64,000 nt of DNA from Adiantum capillus-veneris (lineage: Eukaryota > Streptophyta > Polypodiopsida > Polypodiales > Pteridaceae), in the NCBI GenBank assembly GCA_014529385.2, contig CM043942.1, forward strand, positions 65,425,184 to 65,489,183, in the 5' to 3' direction. Shown here piece by piece: positions 34,450-46,720 of the stretch. The position numbers were made by a program, and so were the translations under genes. Position 1 is the first letter of the stretch. Each line of letters opens with the position of its first letter. The notes under the pieces were generated by a model. The model saw nothing but the letters and a program-made list of their open reading frames with translations. It did no database searches and was not told the origin of the DNA.

Positions 34450-35230
34450 CATTGTTAATCAATGCTTTTGCGTGGACAAGTACACACCAATGACATAATT
34501 TGTCTCAAAATCACAGTACTCGTTCACATTTGTGTTGTAGGTATACTCTCTCTTGTCTCTTGCAAACAACCATCGAACCAACCATGGCATCATTGTTTCT
34601 TGCAAGAAGATTGAAGTTGCCTTGACATCTTTGAAAATATAAGATATTTTCCCTGCAAAGTCCACATTTTACTGTATGGAGTGTCATAAAACATTAGGGT
34701 ATTCTTCGCATCCAAATCCTCAAAAATATTCCAAATATGACTCAATTTCTTATGATAAACCCTTCTTAATCCTAGCATGATGTTTGGATTTTGGCAATTC
34801 TCGTTACTCATTAAGCATCTTGAACTTGGTATAATACTTATGGAAGAATTTTTTTATGATGTGTTGCACTCTTGTTAAGCCATATATAGAAACTCTGTAT
34901 CCATAGCTCAAAGTATTCACTACAAAGATCCAAAAAATATATATACATCTGATTGCACCACATGAAAAACTTTATCTTTATCCTCCACAAGTCGCATATG
35001 TGTTGAGCCCAAGTTGGCATAGAATTGCCATGTTTTGTTTCAATTGTCTTCAGAAGAAATCCCTCTAGATCCAAAATAAGTACTCTTTTGATGTCCTTGA
35101 TAATAAGTCGTAGGTGATAAGGAGGTGGTTGAAGCCTTCGACAAGGTCTTGATTGAGGTTGTCTGGGTAGTTCAATAGTTTCCTTCAAATTTTTTGTGCA
35201 TATAGCCAATCCATTTTCTTGTAATGACTC
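34450..35230 (-). pseudogene. FCP1/NIF-like HAD phosphatase gene remnant
   Basis: Plant relatives are HAD-superfamily phosphatases with an NLI-interacting-factor domain. On the minus strand: a splice acceptor (pyrimidine tract then TTTCAG) near 35229, then KRVLILDLEGFLLKTIE (the DxDGT nucleophile loop), LCSEYFELWIQSFY (usual form FE-GIWSS), KLSHIWNIFEDL, and AKNTLMFYDTPYSK (usual form KNTLL-DDSPYK), ending near 34450. The active site is damaged: DLEGF replaces DxDGT, and YD replaces DD in the later motif. A stop near 34838 and frame shifts near 34810 break the frame. The surviving acceptor shows it derives from a genomic, intron-containing gene and not from a processed copy. Confidence 0.62.
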
Positions 35231-35239
35231 TGAAATTGA

Positions 35240-35782
35240 AAAAACAAACAAACATTTAAAACTCATGTATATCATATGGTAACATTAGATGGAAAAATCC
35301 ATCTATAATATACTCATTTCTATAAAGAAATTCAAATTAAAAACCTAAACGTTTTTATGATGCATTCTTTCTTGTTCTCAATATCATAAAGTTCAACTAG
35401 ATCATAAAGTTTCCACGACAGGTAGAATTGCACAGGCTATTACATCATTTTGTGCAAAAATTCTATCAGTGCCGTTAAAAGGCAAAAGTGCAAAACAGAT
35501 CGGGTGGCCTCTACACCAAGACTATGCACGATGCCTCATCATGGGAGGTACACAATAGGGGCACCACCTAGCAAGATATGCGGCTAGGAAACATACATAT
35601 ACACAATCAAACATGCCATGGAAAACTAGAATGCTCCGTTAGTTGTGTTCGCATCGAATGAAGATTGAGCAAAGTATTGGAAAATATATATGCCATTTCA
35701 ACAGTTCTCAAATGAAAAGAATTGATTATTTGATGCTATTCATTATGTCTAAGATATTTATTAATTGGAAGGAGATACATGA

Positions 35783-35829
<47 letters not shown>

Positions 35830-36064
35830 ATCAAAGCATGTTAGATTTTTTAACCCGAGAGTGTGTTTGGGATACCGATTGTCGTGCTTCAAAGGTGTAC
35901 CTTACAAAAATGGAACATCGATCGTAGTGCTTCAGAGGGGTACCTTGCAGAAAACCACAAGGAGGTTTAGAGTTTTGTCAAGCTTAATGTTCATGATCAT
36001 ACAAGGTGTCAATGTTATTAATTGTTTGTTGTTCCATTTTTATGTTTTAAAAAAAAGAAAACAT
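35240..36064. other. Non-coding stretch with (GA)n at 35788-35825
   Basis: No gene recognised. A GA microsatellite of about 19 units lies at 35788-35825. The phrase AGGGGCACCACCTAG at about 35547 also occurs, slightly varied, at 31713. Further exons of the FCP1-like remnant could lie here but none is recognisable. Confidence 0.5.
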
Positions 36065-36331
36065 TGGAAAGGGGGAAAGGGGAACAACCCCAACACACTC
36101 CAAGCTTGCCTCTCTATAGCCCAGGGATTAACCCGCAAGGCCTAATCACACAGAATCACACACACCGATACACAATTTACAAACTGCAATTGCACACTCG
36201 CCTTTGAAAACCATCAGCTATACACAGTCACACATGAGCACTTAGAGCACAATAGACCCATTAACAAACCATCACCCATATCCCACATATTGATGCATCA
36301 AATCTCCAAACACATACACTTCTCTCACCCA

Positions 36332-36368
<37 letters not shown>

Positions 36369-37828
36369 TATACACACACACACACACACACACACACAAA
36401 ACCCGGAGCCAACGCTACCACGGGTGCTATGTACGAGACGTTGAGCAGACAAGAAGATTGTATCCAAATAGTAAAAAATGCTAATACAAGCTAACTTCTT
36501 CGAAAAAGACCATGGGTACAATGGTGATGATGATAACACACAGGAGTGGCAACATGAGGCTTCTTCTTCTTTGCACTCGTGGCCTCTTTCTCTAAGCCCC
36601 TCAAGGGCAACCTTTCTCCTCCGAGCCCCTCAAGCTTGGTGGCTTCACTCTCTGTAGCAACCCTTGGCGGCCACTTCAATTGCAGCCCTCGGTTCCTTTC
36701 ACTTGCTCCAAGCTCTGCACGGCTGCCCAATGGCAACTCCTCTTTATAAATCCTGGCCGACCTTCCTCTTTTTGACAACTCCTCACCTATCACCAACCCT
36801 GCAGATGGCTCCTTTCTTTGCTTGGTCCTACCCTCTCTCACACACAGGCCCTCGCTGTACTGTGACCCCCCAGTTGGTGGCTTTTTCTTTTGTCACGGCC
36901 CCTCCTCTGCGAGCTACTGCATATGGCACACCACCATCCTCACCTTCTCACCACCCAGCCATGGCCATCCCCAGATAGCACTCTTGAACCCTGTGTCCTG
37001 TCACCACTATCGGCCCTCATATGTAATGGCGCCTCTCTCTTGAGCCAGCCTACCACCCCTCGGTGTGTAAGTGGCCTCCCCCCTCTGCAGCGCTGGCCCC
37101 GCCGGCCATGCTTGTCTCCCCCCGTACTCGCTGGGCTTCGACTTTTTTCTCCTCCAGTGCTCTGCATGCCGCCTTTCCTTTCCCCATGCAACTCCCGGTT
37201 CCCCTCACCTGCTCTCCCATGCAATGCTATCTGGAGAGATGGCCACCCACCTGGCTTGCAGACCTGGCCTTTCCCATGCAAGGCTTGGTCATCCTCTCCA
37301 TGAGAGCACAACCAGTGGTGCAACTTTTTCCCTGCTTTGCTCGTCACTGCATGCCTAGTTTCATTAAAAAATTCCTTTTTTTATATTATCCTCTCTACTT
37401 GAACCCCCTTCCCACGAGAGGCAACCCGTAGCCAATTACTGGTGCATATCTCCGCATACCTTCACACACGAATGCATGCTCCTGTGCCAAGGCCATCATG
37501 GCCGCAAAACAACATAAACGACTAATCAATAAACGACTTTGAGTGTCGAGATCTCCCTTGATTAAAGCGATGACCGCCACGACCATCACAATCTTCAATC
37601 CCAATGAACTTGTCCACCCAATTGACACACACGCCGTTAAGCTTTCGGCTAGTAGAGCTCCAAAAAACCATCATCAACCTGTAAATTAATTGCTGCATTT
37701 GACATACATATCCCCACCATACCTGCTCCAATATGCATATAAGTCCTTCCAAATTCTGATATCATCATCCTGCCTAATGTCGTGCACCTGGTGCTGGCTT
37801 CTGTCTACGTTGACACAAATTGGGTGCA
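36065..37828 (-). repeat. 3' LTR of element D
   Basis: Copy of 39612-41375. It contains (TG)n at about 36337-36363 and (AC)n at 36371-36398, where the other copy has (CT)n and (AC)n. On the minus strand a TATA-like TTTATAAA occurs at about 36743-36750. Long plus-strand open frames here (36664-37431) recur in the other LTR with different frame breaks and are not genes. Confidence 0.85.
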
Positions 37829-38461
37829 CATCATTGTCCACCCCCTCGTTGAGCATTGATGCTCAACCATAGCATTATTTAGGTATCAAAAAAATGCATA
37901 AGAAGCAAGAACATGATTGCATAATAAGAAGCTATATGTACTATGTACAACTGTATAGATGGATAGAGAGGGAGATCTTATCAGCTACATAAAACCCCCG
38001 GATCAAATGGAAAGCCTTGATCTTTTCCCAGCACAGTGTAGGCCCCTCCTAGGTCAAACTGATGGTTTTGAGCATTACCACCCATCTATAAAACATATAC
38101 AAACCATCTCTGCTTTGGACCTATAAATCTGTAAGCCAACCATGCATGTAGCTTTCCACATCATAAACCTTGAACAACTTGGATCCACAAGTCTTCCTGG
38201 TACACAAAATGAGTCTGTTCACCCACCTCCAAAGCATCTGCATCATACATCATTATCCTCTCACCTGCTAGAGAGCCCTCCATAGCATAATCTTTTCTTC
38301 AAAAACTTTGCAATATGTACACGGTTTCTTGCAAAGCAACCATTAGCAGCATGACCAACAACAACATGGCACAAATCTTTGGCAACATGTCTTCCAATGG
38401 TGCTTCGTCTTGAAGAACCAAGCCTACCTGCTTCTCAAGCATACCCCTTGTTGTAGGTCCT

Positions 38462-39133
38462 TCAAATGGCACACACTCCCCCATGCCAATCTTCATCCAC
38501 CATAACTTGTGATGCTTCATCTTCAACCACTTCATGCGAGAGAAAATCGGATTGCTCGACTACCATTGCTTGAACACTAAGCTGCGCTTCAAGGACTTCT
38601 TCTACGACCATATCATCTTCTAAGGGAGAAAGAAAGCCATGATCTATTACCTCGTTCTCTGGTATGTTGACGTTGTCAACACCTTTTGGATTGCACTGCC
38701 GTTCTTCAACCCAATCGGTAGGGCAAGGTTGCCCATCTCTCTGGCTAGCTTCTTCCTGCACAACTTCGACCATCGCTTTGCCAACATCTTCAAAATTTTC
38801 CTGTGAGCTTTTCACATCTTCATTTGCTTCATGCATGCACACTTCGGCTAGGACCGTATCCTTGCTAACCGGGCTAATAGACTCTTGTACAGCAGCACGC
38901 CAAACTGGAGGCACACATTGAAACGAAGAACCAAAACGGCTTACCAACGATGAAGCAACTACCTCTTTGAGGCTTGAACTCCCATTTGGCTTCATGGAAC
39001 GACGCAACTCCATAGTCAAGCTATATCCATAAATTGTAGGCTTCAACAAACCCATCTCCAGCTTCTTCTTTGCTTTCCTGCTCTTCACCTTCGCCAAGCA
39101 AACCATTTGTGCATAGTCCCTCTGCACCACCAC
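38462..39133 (-). CDS. Unknown ORF of element D
   Basis: Open for 223 codons on the minus strand, overlapping the end of the gag-like frame. The first part is basic (KVKSRKAKKKLEMGLL); the rest is acidic and rich in valine and glutamate (MVVEEVLEAQLSVQAMVVEQ). There is no zinc knuckle, protease loop or RT motif. I do not recognise it. Its acidic repetitive nature may reflect a linker region of the parent polyprotein. It could be non-functional sequence that happens to be open. Confidence 0.4.
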   Translation of the reverse strand: MVVQRDYAQMVCLAKVKSRKAKKKLEMGLLKPTIYGYSLTMELRRSMKPNGSSSLKEVVASSLVSRFGSSFQCVPPVWRAAVQESISPVSKDTVLAEVCMHEANEDVKSSQENFEDVGKAMVEVVQEEASQRDGQPCPTDWVEERQCNPKGVDNVNIPENEVIDHGFLSPLEDDMVVEEVLEAQLSVQAMVVEQSDFLSHEVVEDEASQVMVDEDWHGGVCAI

Positions 39134-39560
39134 ACTCGACCTTCTCCTTGATTCGCGGATGCAAACAATCTAGAAACTGCTCTAGCTTGAAATGATCTCC
39201 ATTTCGCACACATGTAACAACAACTAGTCTCTCCCAAATAGACTCAAATTTATCCAGAAATAAAGCAAAATCTTCACTTACATCCTTCTTCAGCTTGCTC
39301 AATTGTTCACCCAAGTCCGATGGAGAACCCCGCCATGAAAAGCTTCAACAAACCACTTGTGAATCTTGCTTAACGACTACCATCTGCAGCCTTCAATCCT
39401 TCAAACTCGTCCTTGTAGAACCAATGGTAGTGCCTTCAATTTGGATTCATCTCTGCAAATTCTCATCTGCAATAGGTCTAGCTCTAGATCGGAAAACCAA
39501 TCTGCAACCTCTTCTTCTCCAGCAAGCACCAATTCAATATCATGCATCATCTTAAGTCTT
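39021..39560 (-). pseudogene. Element D gag-like region
   Basis: On the minus strand, with frame changes: DESKLKALPLVLQGR, a short gap, LSKLKKDVSEDFALFLDKFE, then HFKLEQFLDCLHPRIKEKVE. This is the order of a Ty3 retrotransposon-gag domain (a KL-AL-LEGRAL-W-like block, a L-KLKQ-GSVEEY-like block, and an F-GL-P-I-EV-like block). The open part is 39021-39314; the upstream block is in another frame. It begins about 50 bases inside the 5' LTR, close for a gag leader. Confidence 0.6.
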
Positions 39561-39611
39561 TAAAACTTCACCGAGGAGCAATCAGTAGTTCCTCAGTGGG
39601 GGCACCACTGA

Positions 39612-39868
39612 TGGAAAGGGGGAACAAACCCAGTACACTCCAAGCTTGACTCTCTATAGCCCAGGGATTAACCCGCACCCCTAACCACACATAATCACAC
39701 ACACCGATACACAATTTACAAATTGCAACTGCACATACTTGCCTTCAAACACCACCCGCTATACACACTCACACATGAGCACTTGAGCACAATAGACCCA
39801 TCAACAAACCATCACCCATATCCCACATATTGTTGCATACACTCATCAAATCTCCAAACACATACACT

Positions 39869-39915
<47 letters not shown>

Positions 39916-41375
39916 GCGCGCGCACACACACACACACACAAAACCTAGAGCCAACGCTACCACGGGTGCTATGTACGAGACATCAAGCAAACGAGAAGAT
40001 GGTATCCAAATAGTCAAAAACGCTAATACAAGCCAAATTCTTTCAAAAAAACCATGGGTACAATGGTGATGATGATAACACAGAGGAGTGGCAACATCAG
40101 GCTTCTCCTTCTTTGCACTCGTGGCCTCTTTCTCTAAGCCCCTCAAGGGCAACCATTCTCCTCCAAGCCCCTCAAGCTTGGCGGCTTCACTCTCTGTAGC
40201 AACCCTTGGTGACCACTTCAATTGCAGCCCTCGGCTCCTTTCACTTGCTCCAAGCTCTGCACTGCTGCCCAATGGCACCCTAACTCCTCTTTACAAATCC
40301 TAGCCGACCTTCCTTCTCTTGACAACTCCTCACCTATCACCAACCCTGTAAACGACGCCTTTGTTTTCTTGGTCCTGTCCTCTCTCATACACAGGCCCTC
40401 GTTGTACTGTGAGCCCCCCAGCTGGCGGCTTGGTTTTTGACCACGGACCCTCCTCTGCGAGCTACTGCATATGGCACACCGCCATGCTCACCTTCTCACC
40501 ACCCAGCCATGGCCATCCCCGAATAGCACTCTTGAACCTTCTGTCCCATCACCATTGTCGGCCCTCACGTCTGATGGCGCCTTTCTCTTGAGCTAGCCTG
40601 CCACCCCTTGGTGTGTAAGTGGCGTCCCCTCTTTGCAGCACTGGCCCCCCCGGCCGTGCTTCTCTCCCCCCCGTACATGCTGGGCTTTGAATTTTTTATC
40701 CTCCAGTTCTCTGCATGCCGCCCTTTCCTTTCCCCATGCAACTCTCAGTTCCCCTCACCTGCTCTCCCATGCAACGCTATCTGGACAGATGGCCACCCAC
40801 CTGGCTTGCAGACCTAGCCTTTCCCATGCAAGGCTTGGCCATCCTCTCGATGCAAGCACAACTAGTGGTGCAAATGTTTCCCTGCTTTGCTCGTCACTGC
40901 ATGCCTTCAGTTTCATTAAAAAATTCCTTTCTTTATATTATCCTCTCTACTTTGAACCCCCTTCCCACGAGAGGCAACCCGCGGCCAATTATTTGTGCAT
41001 ATCTCCGCATACCTTAACACAAGAACCCATGCTCCTGTGCCAAGGCCATCATGGCCGAAAAATAGCATAAATGGCTACACATAGACAACTTTGGGTGCCG
41101 ATATCTCCCTTGATTAAAGCCACGACCGCCACCACCATCACAATCTTCCATCTTAGTGAACTTGCCACTGAATTGACACACATGCCTTTAAGGTTTCGGC
41201 TAGTAGAGCTCCAAAAAACCATCATCAACCTGTAAATTGCCGCATTTGACATACATATCCCCACCATACCTGCTCCAATATGCATATAAGTCCTGCCAGA
41301 GTCTGATATCATCATCCTGCCTAATGTCGTGCACCTGCTACTGGCTTCTCCCCATGTCGACACAAATTGGGTGCA
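39612..41375 (-). repeat. 5' LTR of element D
   Basis: Copy of 36065-37828; contains (CT)n at about 39872-39913 and an (AC)n run to about 39940. Just inside it (minus strand) is TGGTGCCCCCACTGAGG, beginning 4 bases from the LTR, in the position of a primer-binding site; I cannot assign the tRNA. Confidence 0.85.
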
Positions 41376-43622
41376 CCAATGTGCAAGTCTCCTTCCATGG
41401 GGGAGTTTACATAGTCCTCCCCAATTTTTATAATACTAGGAAGCGTGCCATTCCCACGACGACATGCAATTTTTAGTGCGTTCTGAAACTGCATTCTCAG
41501 TGTCAAAAATCTAAAAATGATAATGCTTACTCACCGTGCAATTGAATGTCTATCGCCAATGCACTTCCTTGCATCAATGATATTGGGCATCTCCTGCACT
41601 TAACCCGCTGCAAGAGACGACATTAGGCCACAGGCCTTCAAGTTGTAAGCGTAGGTGAATGTATTTGAAGAAAGAGGTTACGTAAAAAAGTCAAAGAGCT
41701 TTCTTGCAACGGGCATATTAGGTTTATCTTGCAACCAACACCTTGCAGGTGATGCCATTTCAGTATTGTTGGGGTACAAGCCTCTGTTCCTTTCTCAACT
41801 GCCCAAGCTATGGGCACCCCCCCACTAACAACTTTATTTCTTTATACATATACAAAGAATAAGGGGCAGCTGATCTTTAGTGTTTCTCCATCCACACACC
41901 TTGCACTCCTTCTCCTTCTTCCCCTTCCCACATGCACCGCGCATGCATTTTGCACAACAAGAAAACTCACGCCATACTCTTTTGATCTTGCAAGAGCTAG
42001 TAGCAAAGGAAATCCATGGCATTGTGCATATTCATGGTGAACCACATCAGTCAAGAGAAATGGTACATATGGTACAAGAGAAATATCATCTACCTTCCAC
42101 TGTGTGACTGTCTTTGCAAAGAGGATGACCATGCAGGAAGATATCATTACAGCCTATGGAAACCCAAACAACAACGACTTACAGTTGCATGGGTGTCAAG
42201 ATGTCAAAGTACGGGAGTGCCTTTGATGGGTGTTAGAAAGAGTATGGTTGATGTCCAAGGTTTTTAATATTTACTGTGCTAATCATGCCATGATCTCTGC
42301 TACTAAGTTTTTTAGGGGTGTCAATTGGGTTGAGGTACTCATTTGAAAATTGTTTTACTGAAGCCAAATGGGTTATCGGCATGATGGATAGAGGGCAGGC
42401 AGTCAATACCAAAGTAGAGTAGATTTTGCATCTCCTCTTTCTAGAACAAGGGTTTGAGGGTCCTAACTTTTGAGCTTTTACCCCTACTACCACATACATG
42501 CCTTTGCTTACTGTGGATGTGCTGATGACTTCAATGTTGATTACTTCTAGACAGGGTGAGTCTAGCTGAGTAGGAACGGTAGGTTTTGGTGTTGCTTGCT
42601 AATCTGGCTCTATTGCGGCCACGAATAACTTTAGTTGATGTGTCACCAATATCTAAGACTACGATCGCATCTACGTCAGAAGACGGGGTGTAGAAACTAC
42701 CTACAAAAATTGCAAATAGGATATGCTTGAGAGGAGGTTGTAGGCCTTGTCAACAGCATAGACTGCGGTTATTGAAACAAGGCATACTACTACAAATGCG
42801 GGTCAAATTGTATTTGTACTAGTATTTGTGCCTATATCCACTTCTTCGGTTTACCGTGGCACTGACAACAACAGGCTTCATGCCAACTATGGCTATTGTA
42901 GCTTCTACCCAATTTGCGTCTAAACTAACAAGACAAGAAGGGGCACAAGCAATTGGAGTGGCTTCAATCTTTGTTGAATTAAAGTAGCTGCCCTCTAGCT
43001 CTGGTCAAAGTGCGGATTATCTATGTGGATGTAGACCGGATAACTTCAGGCATAATATGTCAGTACCTGCTTGTAGTTTATGCATCAAGCAAATAGGCAC
43101 TAGCAAGAGCCACACCAATAGGTGCAAGTCATCCTCACATAACAACAACAACAAATTTTTGAGCTATATTAGAATCAATTGTTAATAGAGTGACTTGTTT
43201 AAATGAAGGAAAGGCTGCATCAGGCTGAGTCACGTGCGTTCTCCTCAGAGCAGAGAGAGAAGCAAGCTTAGTCCCAAGTTCACGAGACAACTGAAGCAAC
43301 CACTGCAATTGAAGAGTGGAAAGAAAAATTTGCAAGAAGTGTATTGGAGGAGTTGGCTCGACATGTGACTTGGGATCGGACGAACTACTCACTAAAGATA
43401 GTACATCAAAGGCCAGCTTTGACTTGCTTCCATTAATAGACAATGATCTGGATGCAGTGGTGTCACTTTTAGAAGAAACTATCCAAGTTCCTTGGGAGGG
43501 GGAGATTCAAAAGTGGCACCGTCTGCACTCTAGCATTTCTTCGTGGTCCGAGTGTTGCCCGCACCAAAGCATCATCCCCGACTCATTTGACCCCCATTTA
43601 ACACTTTGGATAGGATGCAAAC

Positions 43623-43688
<66 letters not shown>

Positions 43689-45131
43689 ACTACTTGAGAA
43701 TCCCTCACTTGAGCCCATTTAGCCGTGAAAACCCTTTTGGTGCATTCCTTCTCTCCATTAAAAGAATTTCCACATCATCACCCACCTCGCGGACCCGGGG
43801 CGGTCACTTTTTAGAATGTGTATGATATCACGTGAGTTAATCGGAGAGGATTATCAAAAGACCAAAATGTATAAAAATGTATACTTTTATGTATACATTA
43901 GAGGGGGGTGGGGGTTTTGTAAATAGGCTCACAATGTAAGTATAGTATGTATATTGGGGTATTATTAATTACCTCTTGAACGCACGTGATATAGGGATCT
44001 TTTGATAAGTGACTGCTCCGGGCTCGCGGACCACTGCCGCCCAGAGGGCCACAACAAGTAGTGTTATCAAACACAAGTACATGCATGCATGTAGCGCTTC
44101 AAGGGCTGCCCATAATGGATGCCATAGCCATGTGCTGGGTAGATCCCCTCTCTCCATGCCTTTTGATGCCTTGAGTGAGACCACCATGAAAAAACTTGGC
44201 AAAACTTGGTATTTTTCTCTACTTTGTTGCACTGACATTTGGTGGATGGTGACCCTGTTCCCTAGCTGCAAAGCATTTTCTGTGGAGATGGTCCCCAGTT
44301 ACCATCCACCTTGACCCCACCACATTTTAATTTTCCTAGGTCCGCCTTTCATGGCCGTAAAAATTTGAATAAACCGTTTGGCATTGCATTGCCGTTAACT
44401 GGACCGGGCCATAACTCATTGATCAGGCATCCAGTTGATGAGAGACCAATTTTGGCTAATACCTCATGTTGAGCACTGGCCTTGCAAACTTTGTCAAGCT
44501 TCCAAAAATAGCTGATGGCACATTTTCCAAAGTAGGTAAGTTGGCCCATAACTGGCTCTCGTCAATCTTTCAAATGGACATCACTATCTCTCTAGAGCTT
44601 TGATTGACTATCTGGGAAGACCGACATGCCCCACAAATCAAGATCTTTACGTTTACTTGCTAAAACTAGCCCTAGACATATGTCCCCATCTTCCTTGCCC
44701 GTCCGGGATGTGCAAAGCCTTCTAACTTTGAACTTCAATATTTTTCACCCCGTGGCTCCATTTGAGGAGCCGTCTGGACTGCCTTCTAGAGCATCTTGAA
44801 CGTCACATTCCCGAGCACTAGCACAACACTTTGGACACTTGGACCTACCATCCAAATGGGCCTTTCTTGGCCCAAAAAAGCACATTTTCATGCATTTCCA
44901 CTGGCCCTTGGATGTCGAGGCCTTACATACCAGCTTCTACCCTTGGTCCCACACCTATAGGAATCCGTAGCCATGTATAGCACACTCTCTAGCTCGGAGC
45001 AACTTTGGTTGCACCATCATTGCCCACACCCTATTGAATATGTTCAACCAAAAGAAACTTTACTAAACTTGACACCTACAATACTTTGCTAGCACTCAAG
45101 CACACCAAAAAAAAAGCAAGTGGGTTGCCCA
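41376..45131. other. Unrecognised sequence, possibly ending in the 3' LTR of element E
   Basis: Open frames here are short and match nothing I know. A (CT)n run lies at about 43626-43686. The right end, CCCA at 45131, reads TGGGCAACCCACTTGC on the minus strand. It is preceded there by AGCCAGGGGGT, which would serve as polypurine tract and LTR start for element E; the LTR's other end is not identifiable. Confidence refers to the LTR reading. Confidence 0.3.
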
Positions 45132-45170
45132 ACCCCCTGGCTACAATCTGATTCACATCACGTACCAAAC

Positions 45171-46720
45171 TCATGTCAAAGTACACTTAAACCGCACCGT
45201 GTTCATGCTATTTTTAAGCATATTACCATTTGACCTCACCAACTGATAAGTCCCATTTGGAAAAGCTTTATGCACCTTGTATGGGCCTATCCACTTTTTC
45301 TTGAGCTTATTTTGGAAAGTAAAATACAAGTAGCCTTCATATTTCATCACCAAATTTCTTCTATCTTCTTGGTTGAATTTTTCGATCCATTTCTCCCACT
45401 GATTTACATAATAATCCATTGTTGCCTCCTTGTTCATTCACAAAGCTTCAAGATTGAAAATTTGTTCTTGCAAAACTTCATGTTGCATGGCATTGACTCG
45501 CCACATTTCCTTGAAAGCACCTAGTTGTGTATGTATTGGCAACACTGCCTTCTTACCCCATAGACCAACTCAAACGGGGTGAAATTGGTAGCCACCTTGT
45601 AAGACGTCTTGTATGCCCATAAAAACTTCTGGAGGTTCGCTTCCCACTTTGTTTTCTTCTTATAAACATACTTTTTCAGCATCTTTACAATTTGAGCATT
45701 TGCACTCTCCCCTAGACCATTGCATTGAGGATGATAGGGTGAGGAGAACCGATGATGAATGCCGAGTTTCTCAACCAAAGACTTCATAAGCTTGCTTCTA
45801 AATCCTTGTCCTCTATAAAAAATGAGCACATACGGTTATCCAAAACAACAACAGGTGCTATCAAAAACAAACTGAGCCACAAAATGTGAGCATTTACCTC
45901 CTTAACTGCCTTCACTTCTACCCACCTTGTAAGGTAGTCAATGGCAGGCACAATGTGTTTCTTCCCACTTGTTGACTTTGAGAGTGGACCAATGGCATCC
46001 AAGATCCACTTTTCAAAAGCATTTTGAGCAAAGATAGCCCCCTGTGACTCGGCTATTAGCCTCCTCTCACCCATAGTTTGGCATTCGTTGTAGGTTTTAC
46101 ACCTATAGTGCACATCCTTCACTAGATGGAAGGCCACCAAAACACTGCTCTTAAAATTTGAAACAAAAACTGGTGTTTACCTTGATGCCCACTTTCCTCA
46201 TGATACTACTGCAACACCATACCGATTTCTTCTTTGTAAAGCACCCTTGGCAGCACTTCATATTGCCAATAGGTCATTAGATCCTCCCCTATCAATGTGA
46301 AGTTACGAGATTTCTACACTAACCTTCTCCTCTACAGTTTAAAAAAACTCCATGAACAATGACCCAAGCCCAAACAGTCTTCAATCTCCTTTAAAGTCTC
46401 ATGACTTGCATAGGCGGCTCGGGCCACATATATACCTGTTGTAACCTGCACTAGCACTTTGCTGCTTGCAACTTGGTCTGCTTCTTGATTCTGCTCTCTT
46501 TTGACATGCTTGAATTGAACCTCTTTAAAAAACTTTAACTTTTTGATGGCATAAAACCAATTCTTTAAAGAATCCCATTTTACCTACCATTGGCCTAGCA
46601 ACTGCTTGATGACCAATAAAGAATCACCTTTTACCACCAACCTAGAAATGCCAAATTCTACACACTACTTTAATCTCAAATTCAAAGTGAGATACTCCAC
46701 CTCTTTGTTGGTGTGAATGT
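45171..46720 (-). pseudogene. Element E (Tat-type Ty3): end of archaeal-type RNase H and integrase
   Basis: Minus strand, from 46720 downward: HTNKEVEYLTLNLRLK and RLVVKGDSLLVIKQLLGQW (second, archaeal-type RNase H with E and D), VKREQNQEADQVAS; the integrase finger (CKTYNECQ); the core (FEKWILDAIGPLSKSTSGKK with D, QCNGLGESANAQIVKML with E); and the C-terminal domain (KLKKKWIGPYKVHKAFPNGT). Several stops and frame shifts. The upstream half of RNase H is at 48752 and above, beyond an inserted solo LTR. Confidence 0.82.

Larger units (their letters stand above)
36065..41375 (-). mobile_element. Element D: non-autonomous LTR retrotransposon (LARD-like)
   Basis: Two direct repeats of equal length (1764 bp; 36065-37828 and 39612-41375) with TG...CA ends flank a 1.78-kb interior. 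The interior holds only a gag-like region and one unknown ORF, both on the minus strand, so the 5' LTR is the right-hand one. There is no protease, RT, RNase H or integrase. The LTRs differ at many sites and in microsatellite content, so it is not recent. No target duplication is evident (left flank AACAT, right flank CCAAT). Confidence 0.82.

Noticed and set aside
36664-37431. Long plus-strand Pro/Cys/Ser-rich open frames, repeated at 40222-41070
   Set aside because: They lie in both LTRs of element D with different frame breaks and on the strand opposite to the element's genes; no domain.
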